Shown here in pieces: positions 39,038-47,864 of a stretch of 64,000 nt of DNA. The notes under the pieces are model-generated. The model was given only the letters and a program-made list of their open reading frames with translations. It was not told the origin of the DNA and ran no database searches. Position 1 is the stretch's first letter. Each line of letters opens with the position of its first letter. The stretch lies in assembly GCF_014649015.1 (NCBI RefSeq), contig NZ_BMSF01000007.1, positions 1 through 64,000 of the forward strand. The letters run 5' to 3'. The position numbers were made by a program, and so were the translations under genes. Origin of the DNA: Streptomyces narbonensis (GTDB taxonomy: Bacteria; Actinomycetota; Actinomycetes; Streptomycetales; Streptomycetaceae).

Positions 39038-39067
39038 GCGATCATTCCGGCGCGCCGGAATGATCGC
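39038..39067. terminator. Perfect loopless 30-bp palindrome after coaX
   Basis: GCGATCATTCCGGCG at 39038-39052 is followed directly by its exact complement to 39067. It lies 41 bases after the coaX stop on the minus strand, so it most simply ends the five-gene operon, but it could also be a protein site for the downstream gene. No T-run. Confidence 0.6.
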
Positions 39068-39108
39068 CGGTGCGAGGGCCGTCGCCGGGCGTCGGTGCGA
39101 CCCGGCCC

Positions 39109-39915
39109 TCACATCCGCGAGACGTTCCGCTCGTACACCAGTCGCAGGCCGATCAGGGTCAGCCAGGGCTCGTGCTCGTCGATCTCCGTCGACTCGCCGA
39201 GGACCATCGGGGCGAGGCCGCCCGTGGCGATGACGGTGACGTCGGAGGGGTTGCCGTTCGGGCCGACGAGCTCGCGCTTCATGCGGGCGACGACGCCGTC
39301 GACCTGGCCCGCGTAGCCGAAGATGATGCCCGACTGCATCGCCTCGACCGTGTTCTTGCCGATCACGTTCCGCGGGCGGGCCAGCTCGATCTTGCGGAGC
39401 ATGGCGCCCTTCACGCCCAGCGCCTCGACCGAGATCTCGATGCCCGGCGCGATGGCCCCGCCCGCGTACTCCCCGCGCGCGGTGACCGCGTCGTACGTCG
39501 TCGCCGTACCGAAGTCGACGACGATCGCCGGACCGCCGTACAGCTCGACCGCCGCGGCCGCGTTGATGACGCGGTCCGCGCCGACCTCCTTGGGGTTGTC
39601 GGTGATGACCGGAACGCCCGTCTTGACGCCCGGCTCCACCAGGACCGCCGGCACGTCCCCGTAGTACCGGCGGGTCACCTCGCGCAGCTCGTGCAGCACC
39701 GAGGGGACCGTCGCGCAGATGGCGATCCCCTCGATGCCGTCGCTCAGCTCGACGCCGAGCAGCGGGTGCATGCCCATGAGGCCCTGGAGCAGGACCGCCC
39801 ACTCGTCGGCGGTCCGGCGCGGGTCCGTGGAAATGCGCCAGTGCTCGATGACCTCCTCGCCGTCGAAGAGGCCGAGCACCGTCTGGGTGTTGCCGACGTC
39901 GATGGTGAGCAGCAT
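39109..39915 (-). CDS. coaX: Type III pantothenate kinase
   Basis: 268 residues of the ASKHA fold. Phosphate loop LLTIDVGNTQTVLGLF (2-17), VDFGTATTYDAV near 125-136 and GGAIAPGIEIS near 145. It phosphorylates pantothenate, the first committed step of CoA synthesis, and unlike CoaA is not feedback inhibited. Its ATG shares ATGA with the nadC stop. It is the last gene of a chain that also contains panC, which makes its substrate. Confidence 0.94.
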   Translation of the reverse strand: MLLTIDVGNTQTVLGLFDGEEVIEHWRISTDPRRTADEWAVLLQGLMGMHPLLGVELSDGIEGIAICATVPSVLHELREVTRRYYGDVPAVLVEPGVKTGVPVITDNPKEVGADRVINAAAAVELYGGPAIVVDFGTATTYDAVTARGEYAGGAIAPGIEISVEALGVKGAMLRKIELARPRNVIGKNTVEAMQSGIIFGYAGQVDGVVARMKRELVGPNGNPSDVTVIATGGLAPMVLGESTEIDEHEPWLTLIGLRLVYERNVSRM

Positions 39916-40949
39916 CAGACGGCCGCCTCGCGCAGGTCGAGGCCGATGTCGAGGATCGGGGAGGAGTGGGTGAGCCCGCCGACCGCCAGGTAGTCGACGC
40001 CGGTCGCCGCGTACGCCGCCGCGTTCTCCAGCGTCAGGCGGCCCGAGGACTCCAGGACGGCGCGGCCCGCGACGATCGCGACGGCCTCCTCGGTCTCGAT
40101 CGGGGTGAAGTTGTCGAGCAGGATCAGGTCGGCGCCCGCGTCCAGGACCTCGCGGACCTGGTGCATCGTGTCGACCTCGACCTCGATCGGCACCTCCGGG
40201 AACAGCTCCCGCACGGCCTTGAAGGCCTGCGCGACGCCACCGGCCGCCACCACGTGGTTGTCCTTCACGAGGGCCGCGTCGGAGAGCGACATGCGGTGGT
40301 TGACGCCGCCGCCGCAGCGCACCGCGTACTTCTCCAGGGCGCGCAGGCCCGGGGTCGTCTTGCGGGTGTCGCGGACCTTGGCCTTCGTGCCCTCCAGGGC
40401 GTCCGCCCACGCGCGCGTGGCGGTGGCGATGCCGGAGAGGCGGCAGAGGATGTTGAGCGCGCTGCGCTCGCCGGTGAGCAGGTCGCGGGTGCGGGCGGTG
40501 ACGCTGAGGAGTTTCTGCCCGGCCTCGACGCGCTCGCCGTCCTCGACGTGCCGCTCGACCTCGAACTCGTCCGCGCACACGATCGACAGGACGGCCTCGG
40601 CGACCCGCAGACCGGCGACGACACCGGCCTCACGGGCGGTGAAGTCGGCGGTGGCGACGGCGTCCTCGGGGACGGTCGCCACGGTCGTCACGTCCACCCC
40701 GCCGTCGAGGTCCTCGGCGATCGCGAGGTGGGCGATGTCCTCGACCTGTACGGGGTCGAGGCCGGCGGCCGCGAGCAGCTCGGCGAGCGCGGGGTCGAGG
40801 CCGCACTCGAACTCCTCCGCGCCGCCGCAGCCGCAGCCGTCACCACAGCCGCCGGCCTCGGCGTCCGCGGCGGGGGCGGCGCTGATCTGGATCAGAGGGA
40901 CGTCCACGGGCTCGGGACGGCTCTCCTCGGGCGTGCTCGGCGTGGTCAC
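39915..40949 (-). CDS. nadC: Nicotinate-nucleotide pyrophosphorylase (carboxylating)
   Basis: 344 residues; joins quinolinate and PRPP to give nicotinate mononucleotide. The core is canonical: CRLSGIATATRAWADAL, DTRKTTPGLRALEKYAVRCG, HRMSLSDAALVKDNHV and DLILLDNFTP. It is about 55 residues longer at the N-terminus than typical NadC. That extension is Ala/Pro-rich and holds four cysteines (35, 39, 41, 49) in GGCGDGCGCGG plus EFEC. Start overlaps the nadB stop by four bases. Confidence 0.94.
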   Translation of the reverse strand: MTTPSTPEESRPEPVDVPLIQISAAPAADAEAGGCGDGCGCGGAEEFECGLDPALAELLAAAGLDPVQVEDIAHLAIAEDLDGGVDVTTVATVPEDAVATADFTAREAGVVAGLRVAEAVLSIVCADEFEVERHVEDGERVEAGQKLLSVTARTRDLLTGERSALNILCRLSGIATATRAWADALEGTKAKVRDTRKTTPGLRALEKYAVRCGGGVNHRMSLSDAALVKDNHVVAAGGVAQAFKAVRELFPEVPIEVEVDTMHQVREVLDAGADLILLDNFTPIETEEAVAIVAGRAVLESSGRLTLENAAAYAATGVDYLAVGGLTHSSPILDIGLDLREAAV

Positions 40950-42643
40950 TTACGGCTCCCTGGGGCGTCGACGGTCGGGGGGAAGTCAGCGGTGTCGGTG
41001 GTGCGGACGTCGAGGGTCCGCTCCGGGGTGAGGCGGACGACGAGGTGCCGCCGCCACGCCGTGTCGTCCCGGTCGGGGTGGTCCTCGCGCCAGTGGCAGC
41101 CTCGGGTCTCCTCGCGGCGGCGGGCGGCGGCGACCAGGACGCGGGCGACGCACAGCAGGTTGGTGGTCTCCCAGGACTCCACGCCGGGCTCGGCGGACTT
41201 GGTGTCGTCGCTGCCGCCCGCCAGGGCGTCCCTGTGCAGGTCGTCGAGGGCCACGGCGGCCTCCCGCAGGCTGCTCGCGGAGCGGAGCACGCCCGCGCCG
41301 GCCGTCATGACCCGCTGGATACGGGTACGGGCTCCGGCCACCGGCAGGGGCAGGGTCACCGGAACCGGGTGCGGCACGGCGGCGCCGGGCACGCGCGGCG
41401 CGGCGGCCGTGATCTCCTCGACGATCCGCTCGGCGAAGACCAGGCCCTCCAGGAGCGAGTTCGACGCGAGCCGGTTGGCGCCGTGGACGCCCGTGCAGGC
41501 GACCTCGCCGCACGCGTACAGACCCGGGACCGTGGTCCGGCCGCGCAGGTCCGTGCGGATGCCGCCGGAGGCGTAGTGCGCCGCCGGGGCGACCGGGATC
41601 GGCTCGGTCACCGGGTCGATGCCGTGGAGCCGGCAGGCGGCCAGGATCGTGGGGAAGCGCTCCGCCCACATCTCGGCGCCGAAGTGACGGGCGTCGAGGT
41701 ACATGTGCTCGGTGCCCTGCTCCTGCATCCGCCGCATGATCGCCTTGGCGACGATGTCGCGGGGCGCGAGCTCGGCCAGCTCGTGCTGCCCGAGCATGAA
41801 GCGGACCCCGTCGGCGTCGACCAGGTGGGCGCCCTCGCCCCGGACCGCCTCGGAGACCAGCGGCTGCTGGCCCTCCGAGTCGGCGCCCAGGAAGAGCACC
41901 GTCGGGTGGAACTGGACGAACTCCAGGTCGGAGACCTCGGCCCCGGCGCGCAGCGCGAGCGCGACGCCGTCGCCGGTGGAGACCGCGGGGTTGGTGGTGG
42001 CGGAGAAGACCTGCCCCATGCCGCCGGTGGCGAGGACCACGGCGGGGGCGTGGACGGCTCCGACGCCGTCGTGCTGGCCCTCGCCCATGACGTGCAGGGT
42101 CACGCCCGCCGTCCGGCCCTCGGCGTCCGTCAGGAGGTCCAGGACGAGGGCGTGCTCGATGGTGCGGACGCCCCGGTCCCGTATCGCCTCGACGAGGGCG
42201 CGGGAGATCTCCGCGCCGGTCGCGTCGCCGCCGGCGTGCGCGATCCGGCGGCGGTGGTGGCCGCCCTCGCGGGTCAGCGCGATCTCGCCGTCGGCGGTCT
42301 TGTCGAAGTCGGCGCCGGTCGCGATGAGGCGGCGCACGGCCTCGGGGCCCTCCGTGACGAGCAGCCGTACGGCCTCCTCGTCGCAGAGCCCGGCGCCGGC
42401 GACGAGGGTGTCGTCGAGGTGCTGCTCGGGGGTGTCGCCCTCGCCGAGCGCGGCGGCGATGCCGCCCTGGGCCCAGCGGGTGGAGCCGTCGTCGAGCCGG
42501 GCCTTGGTGACGACGACGGTACGGAGCCCGGCGGCGGTGCAGCGCAGGGCGGTGGTGAGGCCCGCGACGCCCGAGCCGACCACGACGACGTCGGCGTCGA
42601 TGGCCCAGCCCGGCGCGGGCGCGTGCAGCCGTATTCCGGTCAC
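40946..42643 (-). CDS. nadB: L-aspartate oxidase
   Basis: 565 residues. The FAD-binding N-terminus is [17 protein letters not shown] (about 20-36) and the active-site region contains [20 protein letters not shown]. It oxidises aspartate to iminoaspartate, the first step of de novo NAD synthesis. The next enzyme, NadA, is not in the window; NadC follows directly. Four-base overlaps join it to panC and nadC. Confidence 0.95.
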   Translation of the reverse strand: MTGIRLHAPAPGWAIDADVVVVGSGVAGLTTALRCTAAGLRTVVVTKARLDDGSTRWAQGGIAAALGEGDTPEQHLDDTLVAGAGLCDEEAVRLLVTEGPEAVRRLIATGADFDKTADGEIALTREGGHHRRRIAHAGGDATGAEISRALVEAIRDRGVRTIEHALVLDLLTDAEGRTAGVTLHVMGEGQHDGVGAVHAPAVVLATGGMGQVFSATTNPAVSTGDGVALALRAGAEVSDLEFVQFHPTVLFLGADSEGQQPLVSEAVRGEGAHLVDADGVRFMLGQHELAELAPRDIVAKAIMRRMQEQGTEHMYLDARHFGAEMWAERFPTILAACRLHGIDPVTEPIPVAPAAHYASGGIRTDLRGRTTVPGLYACGEVACTGVHGANRLASNSLLEGLVFAERIVEEITAAAPRVPGAAVPHPVPVTLPLPVAGARTRIQRVMTAGAGVLRSASSLREAAVALDDLHRDALAGGSDDTKSAEPGVESWETTNLLCVARVLVAAARRREETRGCHWREDHPDRDDTAWRRHLVVRLTPERTLDVRTTDTADFPPTVDAPGSRK

Positions 42644-43737
42644 TTGGTGGCTCCGAAGGTCAGGGGGATGTTGTCGATGAGCCGCGTGGTCCCCACCCGC
42701 GCGGCGACCGCGAGGACCGCCTCGCCGTCGTGGTCGTCGGCGACCTCGGTGAAGTCGGCCGGGTCGACCAGGGCCAGGTAGTCGAGGGTGAGTGGCGGCT
42801 CGGCCTTCGCCGCGCCGTCGAGGACGGCCAGGGCCGCGGCCCGGACGGCCCCGGCGCCGCCGCGCTCGGCCGCCTGCGCGACCGCGTGGGCGTCGGCGGC
42901 GGCCCGGGCCTCGCCGAGCCGCGAGAGCGCCTCGGCGCGGGTCTCGCCCCGGCCCTGGGCGCCCGGCAGGGAGACGGCACGCGCGCGCAGCGCCTCCTGG
43001 GCGGCGAGCCGGTCACGGGCGGCGAAGAGCGCGCCGGACAGCGCGAGGGCCGTACGGCGCTCCTCGGCCGACAGATAGCGGTTGCGGCTGGAGAGGGCGA
43101 GGCCGTCGGTCTCGCGGACGGTCTCTACGCCGACGATCTCGACCGGGAAGTTCAGGTCGCGGGCCATCCGGCGGATCAGGGCCAGCTGCTGGGCGTCCTT
43201 CTGGCCGAAGAAGGCCAGGTCGGGCGAGGTGAGGTGGAGGAGTTTGGCGACGACGGTCAGCATGCCGTCGAAGTGGCCGGGCCGGGAGGCGCCTTCGAGG
43301 CGCTCCCCCATGGGGCCGGCGGTGATCCGGACCTGCGGCTCGCCGCCCGGGTAGACCTCGTCGGCGGAGGGCGCGAAGACGACGCTCGCCCCGGCGTCGA
43401 AGGCCAGCTCCAGGTCGGCGTCGAGCGTGCGGGGGTAGCGGTCGAGGTCCTCGCCGGCGCCGAACTGGAGCGGATTGACGAAGACGGTGACGACGACGAA
43501 GCCCTCGGCGCCGACGCGCTCGCGGGCAGCGCGGATCAGGGTGGCGTGGCCGTCGTGGAGGGCGCCCATGGTCATGACGACGGCGTTGCGCCCGGGGGCG
43601 CCGTGGTGCGCGCGGGCGTGCGCGAGGGCGTCGGCCGTGGGGACCAGCTCGGCGGGCCGGTGGCGGGCGGGCCGGCCGTCGGCGGGGGCGGCCCCTTCGG
43701 GGGTGCCGCCGGTGCTCTGCGGGGCGGACAGGGTCAT
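42640..43737 (-). CDS. panC: Pantothenate synthetase
   Basis: 365 residues. [17 protein letters not shown] (HIGH-type, about 54-70), [40 protein letters not shown] and [11 protein letters not shown] (KMSKS-type region) are present. It ligates pantoate and beta-alanine with ATP. The N-terminal 40 residues are Pro/Ala-rich and outside the core. An insertion rich in Ala/Arg near 260-305 makes it longer than the usual 280 residues. Coupled to the upstream DUF2520 gene and to nadB by ATGA overlaps. Confidence 0.93.
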   Translation of the reverse strand: MTLSAPQSTGGTPEGAAPADGRPARHRPAELVPTADALAHARAHHGAPGRNAVVMTMGALHDGHATLIRAARERVGAEGFVVVTVFVNPLQFGAGEDLDRYPRTLDADLELAFDAGASVVFAPSADEVYPGGEPQVRITAGPMGERLEGASRPGHFDGMLTVVAKLLHLTSPDLAFFGQKDAQQLALIRRMARDLNFPVEIVGVETVRETDGLALSSRNRYLSAEERRTALALSGALFAARDRLAAQEALRARAVSLPGAQGRGETRAEALSRLGEARAAADAHAVAQAAERGGAGAVRAAALAVLDGAAKAEPPLTLDYLALVDPADFTEVADDHDGEAVLAVAARVGTTRLIDNIPLTFGATK

Positions 43738-44693
43738 CGGTCGTCTCCTCGCGGCCCGTCGGCTGCGGTGGTGCTGTCGGCGGCGAGCACGCCCAGCAGG
43801 TCCTCGGCGAGCTCGGGCTTGAGCAGGCCGTGCGCGAGCGCCCGGTCGGCGGTCGTGCGGGCCATCGCCAGATAGCCGGCGACGGTGCCGGGCGCGTGCT
43901 TGCGCAGCTCGGCGACGTGGGCCGCGACCGTCCCGGCGTCGCCGCGCGCGACGGGTCCCGTGAGGGCCGCGTCCCCGGACCGCAGGGCATTGTCCAGAGC
44001 GGCGCCGAGGAGGGGGCCGAGCATGCGGTCGGGCGCGGCGACGCCCGCCTTGCGGAGCAGCTCCATCGACTGGGCCACCAGGGTGACCAGGTGGTTCGCG
44101 CCGAGGGCCAGGGCCGCGTGGTAGAGCGGGCGGGCGTCCTCGGCGATCCACTCGGGTTCGCCGCCCATCTCGATGACCAGGGCCTCTGCCGCGAGCCGCA
44201 GCTCGTCGGGCGCGGTCACACCGAAGGAGCAGCCGGCCAGCCGCTGGACGTCCACGGCGGTGCCGGTGAAGGTCATGGCGGGGTGCAGGGCGAGCGGGAG
44301 GGCGCCGGCCCGGCGGGCGGGGTCGAGGACCTGTACGCCGTACCGCCCGGAGGTGTGGACGAGCAGCTGTCCCGGCCGTACGGCTCCGGTGTCGGCGAGG
44401 CCCTCGACCAGACCCGGCAGGGCGTCGTCGGGGACCGTCAGGAGGACGAGGTCGGCGAGCGCGAGGACGCGGGCGGGCTCGACGACCGGGACGTCGGGCA
44501 GGAGCTCGGCGGCGCGGCGCCGGGAGCGGTCGGAGACCGCCGAGACGGCGACGGGGCGGTGGCCCGCGAGCTGGAGCGAGGCGGCGAGGGCGGGGCCCAC
44601 ACGGCCCGCGCCGACGACTCCGACGGTGAGCCGTGCGGGACGGTCCTCGGGGCGGGGCTCTGGTCGCGGCTCTGGCGCTGCTGGTGCGTTCAC
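43734..44693 (-). CDS. Rossmann-fold DUF2520 reductase-like protein
   Basis: 319 residues. After a Pro/Glu/Arg-rich tail comes the NAD(P) loop [18 protein letters not shown] (about 22-39). [18 protein letters not shown] and [10 protein letters not shown] follow, then a helical DUF2520 domain ([20 protein letters not shown]). The fold resembles ketopantoate reductase and short pyrroline-carboxylate reductases. Being the first gene of the panC-nadB-nadC-coaX chain, it may supply pantoate as an alternative to PanE, but that is inference. Confidence 0.82.
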   Translation of the reverse strand: MNAPAAPEPRPEPRPEDRPARLTVGVVGAGRVGPALAASLQLAGHRPVAVSAVSDRSRRRAAELLPDVPVVEPARVLALADLVLLTVPDDALPGLVEGLADTGAVRPGQLLVHTSGRYGVQVLDPARRAGALPLALHPAMTFTGTAVDVQRLAGCSFGVTAPDELRLAAEALVIEMGGEPEWIAEDARPLYHAALALGANHLVTLVAQSMELLRKAGVAAPDRMLGPLLGAALDNALRSGDAALTGPVARGDAGTVAAHVAELRKHAPGTVAGYLAMARTTADRALAHGLLKPELAEDLLGVLAADSTTAADGPRGDDR

Positions 44694-44819
44694 GATGGGG
44701 ACGGCCTTCCGTTCCAGTCCTCGGCGGGTACCGGACGATTTCTGGTCATGCTACGCCAGCGTTTCGCGCTCCTCCCGTGGCTGTCCACAGGCTGTGGGCA
44801 GCGGTGTGATGATCACCCC

Positions 44820-46007
44820 ATGGACATCAACGCAGATGTGGATCCCGTGGATTCCGAGGACTCGGCGGACGAGCAGGAGCTCCGGCTGTACCGGGCGAAG
44901 CTCTGGGCCGGCGCCGAGCGGAGGCTGTGGCACACCTCCGTCGAGGGGACGGTCGGGGAGCGGCTGCGCGAGCTCGTCGACTGGGCGGAGCGCGAAGGCC
45001 ACGCGGACGGCCCCGTCGACATGTACGGCGACGGGCTCGTGGAGGAGGTCGAGCGGCGCGTGGCCGAGGAGCTCGGTCTGCCCGCCGCCGTGTTCTTCCC
45101 GACCGGCACGATGGCCCAGCAGGTCGCGCTGCGCTGCTGGGCCGGGCGCACCGGCAACCCCGTCGTCGCCCTCCACCCGCTCGCCCACCCCGAGGTCCAC
45201 GAGGGCGGGGCCTTCGGGGCCGTCTCCGGGCTCCGCACGGTCCACCCGACCGACGCGCCGCGGCTGCCGACGGCCGAGGAGGTGCGCGACCACCCGGAGC
45301 CCTTCGGGGCGCTGATGCTGGAGCTGCCGCTGCGCGAGGCCGGCTTCGTCCTGCCGTCGTGGGAGGAGCTGACGGAGGTGGTCGAGGCGGCCCGGGAGCG
45401 GGACGCGGTCGTCCACTTCGACGGGGCCCGCCTGTGGGAGTCCACGACGGCTTTCGGCCGTGGGCTGCCCGAGATCGCGGGGCTCGCCGACAGCGTGTAC
45501 GTCTCGTTCTACAAGTCCCTCGGCGGCCTGTCCGGGGCCGCGCTCGCGGGCCCGGAGGACGTCATGGAGGAGGCGCGGGTCTGGCGGCACCGTTACGGAG
45601 GGCTGGTCGCCCAGCAGTACCCGGCGGCGCTCTCCGCGCTCCGCGGCCTCGCCGTCGAGCTGCCGCTGCTGCCCTCGTACGTGCGGCACGCGCGCGTGGT
45701 GGCCGAGGCGGTGCGGGAGGAGTTCGCGGCGGCGGGCGTGGGCTGGTCCCGGGTCCACCCGGAGGTCCCGCACACCCACCAGTTCCAGGTCTGGCTCCCG
45801 TACGACCCCGACGTCCTGTCGACCGCGGCCGCGGAGCAGACCGAGGCCACCGGAACCGCCCTCTTCCGCCGCTGGTTCGGCCCGGGCGCGGCGGGGCCGC
45901 CGGGGGTCGCCGTGACCGAGCTGACGGTGACGCGGCCCGGGCTGGAGTGGACGGCGGCGGACGTACGGGCGGCGGTGCGGGACTTCCTGTCCCGGATCGA
46001 GGGTTGA
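44820..46007 (+). CDS. Threonine aldolase-like PLP enzyme
   Basis: 395 residues of the beta-eliminating lyase/threonine aldolase fold. FFPTGTMAQQVALRCW near 93-108, VVHFDGARLWES near 200 (PLP-ring Asp), and YVSFYKSLGGLSGAAL near 225-240 with the Schiff-base Lys. It would cleave a beta-hydroxy amino acid such as threonine to glycine and an aldehyde. A 30-residue acidic N-terminus (DVDPVDSEDSADEQEL) is not part of the core. Its last codons and stop are repeated downstream. Confidence 0.88.
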   Translation: MDINADVDPVDSEDSADEQELRLYRAKLWAGAERRLWHTSVEGTVGERLRELVDWAEREGHADGPVDMYGDGLVEEVERRVAEELGLPAAVFFPTGTMAQQVALRCWAGRTGNPVVALHPLAHPEVHEGGAFGAVSGLRTVHPTDAPRLPTAEEVRDHPEPFGALMLELPLREAGFVLPSWEELTEVVEAARERDAVVHFDGARLWESTTAFGRGLPEIAGLADSVYVSFYKSLGGLSGAALAGPEDVMEEARVWRHRYGGLVAQQYPAALSALRGLAVELPLLPSYVRHARVVAEAVREEFAAAGVGWSRVHPEVPHTHQFQVWLPYDPDVLSTAAAEQTEATGTALFRRWFGPGAAGPPGVAVTELTVTRPGLEWTAADVRAAVRDFLSRIEG

Positions 46008-46105
46008 GCGGCCCCGGGTCGAGGGCTGAGCGATTCCGGGATCGAGGGCTGAGCGATTCCTGGGTCGAGGGCTGAGCGATTCCGGGATCGAGGGCTGAGC
46101 CGGAT
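45999..46105. repeat. 23-bp tandem repeat copied from the aldolase 3' end
   Basis: GAGGGCTGAG recurs at 46021, 46044, 46067 and 46090, with the first version GAGGGTTGAG at 45999 being the gene's own last codons and TGA. The rest of each unit alternates CGATTCCGGGATC and CGATTCCTGGGTC. Five copies in total. Confidence 0.92.
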
Positions 46106-46128
46106 CGCCCCCTGAACCGGCGGTCCGG

Positions 46129-46347
46129 TCAGCGGTCGACGCGGGGGCGCAGCCACCGGTGCAGGGCCTGCAGGGCCGTACGGACGGTACCGTGCGCCGG
46201 ACGGCCCGCGAGGACCCGCTCGAAGCGGCGGCGGTCGCGGACCGCCCGCAGGACGGCGACGTCGTGGGTGCCGGGTGCCGGGGGCATCGGTTCGCCGAGC
46301 CGGGCGGCGCGGTAGGTGTCGAAGAGGTACTGATGCAGCGCGTTCAT
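46129..46347 (-). CDS. Small basic conserved protein (72 aa)
   Basis: MNALHQYLFDTYRAARLGEP, then PAPGTHDVAVLRAVRDRRRF, ending RPRVDR. A compact, Arg-rich helical protein with no recognised domain or signal. Start ATG at 46347 with GGTGAGG before it. It is divergent from the ArsR-type regulator gene, and two inverted repeats lie in the 147-base gap, so it may be a target of that regulator. Function is unknown. Confidence 0.6.
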   Translation of the reverse strand: MNALHQYLFDTYRAARLGEPMPPAPGTHDVAVLRAVRDRRRFERVLAGRPAHGTVRTALQALHRWLRPRVDR

Positions 46348-46385
46348 GACCTCACCGTGCGCCGCGCTCCGGCGCCCTGGCGCGG

Positions 46386-46408
46386 CGTTTGACGGCTCCC
46401 GTCAAACG
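46386..46408. promoter_or_regulatory. Operator A: 23-bp inverted repeat
   Basis: CGTTTGACGG, three bases, CCGTCAAACG: perfect 10-base arms. It lies between the divergent small gene and the ArsR-type regulator. Confidence 0.75.
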
Positions 46409-46433
46409 GCGCTCCCGGGCCGCCCCGCCCGCC

Positions 46434-46454
46434 GATTGACGGCACTCGTCAAAC
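46434..46454. promoter_or_regulatory. Operator B: second TTGACG/CGTCAA dyad
   Basis: TTGACG-N5-CGTCAA at 46436-46452 with one extra matching outer pair. Same core and spacing as operator A, 47 bases away centre to centre and 43 bases before the regulator start. Confidence 0.7.
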
Positions 46455-46494
46455 GGCGCGACACCACCCCCGCCGCACCCCGCACCATAGGGGC

Positions 46495-47583
46495 GTGAGC
46501 GTGACGATCGACATCACCGGACTGCCCCAGGAGCGCCTCGTCTTCTGCCCCTCGCCCCTGGGCGAACTGGGCGCCGCCCTGCACGCCCTGGCCGAGCCGG
46601 CGCACCACCCCCGGCTGCACGCCTGGACGACCACGACCGCCGCCGCCCTCAAGCCCGAGCTCGCCGACCGGCTCCACGAGGCCGACTTCATGTGGCGCTC
46701 CACGCGCTCGGACATCCTGCTGCCGTCGCGGCCGCGGGGGACCCTCGCCGAGGAGCTGGACGACCTCGACCGCATGGACGACGAGAAGTACGTGGGCTCG
46801 GCCCTGGAGATCTCCTGCGCCAGCCACTACACGCACGGCGCGCCGTCCCCGCTCGTCGACGAGCGGATGCGCCGCCGCGCCCTCGACCTGGCCTCCGCGC
46901 GCGGCCCCCGGCAGGTCGCCTTCGTGGAGCGGATGCTGGCCGACCCGCCCGGCACGCGCGCGTGGATCCGGCGGCTCCTGGAGGACTGCGACGAGGCCTT
47001 CTTCGCCGACACCTGGCGCCGCGTCGGCGTGCAGCTCGCCGCCGACGCCCGCCACAAGACCGAGCTGATGCGCCGCAAGGGGCTCGCCGAGGCCGTTTCC
47101 GCCGCCTCGGCCGCGATGGTCCTGGAGGAGGACGAGCGGGGCTCCCGGATCGTCGTCGACAAGCTGGTCCAGGGGCGCACGAGCGCCGAGGGAACGGGCG
47201 TGACGTTCCTGCCGACCGCCTTCGGCTGGCCGCACCTCTTCGCCCTGCACACACCAGGCTGGCAGCCGGTCGTCCAGTACCCCGTACCCACCCGCGACCT
47301 CGGCGGCGCCACCGCGACCGAGTCCGTCAAGCTGCGCCTGGAGGCGGTCGCCCACCCCATGCGGATGCGGCTGTGCCGCAGTCTCGCCCGGGGCGCGTAC
47401 TCGACGGGCGAGCTGGCCGACGCGTACGGCATCACCGCCCCCGAGGTCTCCCGGCACCTCGCGGTCATGAAGAAGGCCGGACTGGTCACCACCCAGCGGC
47501 GCGGCCGGTACGTCCTGCACCAGCTCGACGTGACCGTCGTCGCCCGGCTCGGCAGCGACTTCCTGGAGTCGGTCCTCCGCTAG
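46495..47583 (+). CDS. DUF5937-type protein with C-terminal ArsR helix-turn-helix
   Basis: 362 residues from GTG. About 1-255 is a DUF5937-like domain (LVFCPSPLGELGAALHALAE; VGVQLAADARHKTELMRR; GWPHLFALHTPGWQPVVQYP). The C-terminal 90 residues are a winged helix: LRLEAVAHPMRMRLCRSLAR, YSTGELADAYGITAPEVSRH and MKKAGLVTTQRRGRYVLHQL. No metal-binding CxC is seen, so it is not a classical metal sensor. Two matched dyads upstream suggest autoregulation. Its TAG stop lies in the CTAG at the left end of a MITE-like element. Confidence 0.85.
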   Translation: MSVTIDITGLPQERLVFCPSPLGELGAALHALAEPAHHPRLHAWTTTTAAALKPELADRLHEADFMWRSTRSDILLPSRPRGTLAEELDDLDRMDDEKYVGSALEISCASHYTHGAPSPLVDERMRRRALDLASARGPRQVAFVERMLADPPGTRAWIRRLLEDCDEAFFADTWRRVGVQLAADARHKTELMRRKGLAEAVSAASAAMVLEEDERGSRIVVDKLVQGRTSAEGTGVTFLPTAFGWPHLFALHTPGWQPVVQYPVPTRDLGGATATESVKLRLEAVAHPMRMRLCRSLARGAYSTGELADAYGITAPEVSRHLAVMKKAGLVTTQRRGRYVLHQLDVTVVARLGSDFLESVLR

Positions 47584-47760
47584 GTCCTGTCGTCAAACTC
47601 CCGCCTGCCCCGCAACGCCATGCACGCACTCTCACCGCACCGGGCACAGACCCGCGTACATCCAGTACGCGGGCCCGCGCCCGGCACGCCGAGAGCACGC
47701 ACCTGACGCCGCAGGGCCCGCCCTTCGGGCGGACGACTGGAGTTTGACGACAGGACCTAG
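47580..47760. mobile_element. MITE-like element with 21-bp perfect inverted ends
   Basis: TAGGTCCTGTCGTCAAACTC (47581-47600, plus C) is matched exactly by the inverted copy ending at 47759. CTAG at both edges (47580-47583, 47757-47760) could be a 4-bp target duplication as made by the IS5 group. The inside has no transposase frame and contains a central hairpin CCCGCGTAC-ATCCA-GTACGCGGG (47651-47673). Length about 180 bases. Confidence 0.82.
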
Positions 47761-47864
47761 GCCCTGTCGTCACATACCCGTCTGCCCCGCAACGCTCCCC
47801 CAGCTACCGCTGGGAGGTGCCCCCAGGCACGCACTCCCTAGGACGGGCCCCAGGACAGGCCCTA
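47757..47864. mobile_element. Second, degenerate MITE-like copy abutting the first
   Basis: Begins TAGGCCCTGTCGTCACATAC and continues with CTGCCCCGCAACGC, which also occurs at the same distance in the first element. The right end GGACAGGCCCTA (47853-47864) is its inverted end with one mismatch. It shares the CTAG border with the first copy. An internal hairpin CCCAGC-TACC-GCTGGG lies near 47802-47817. Confidence 0.65.
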
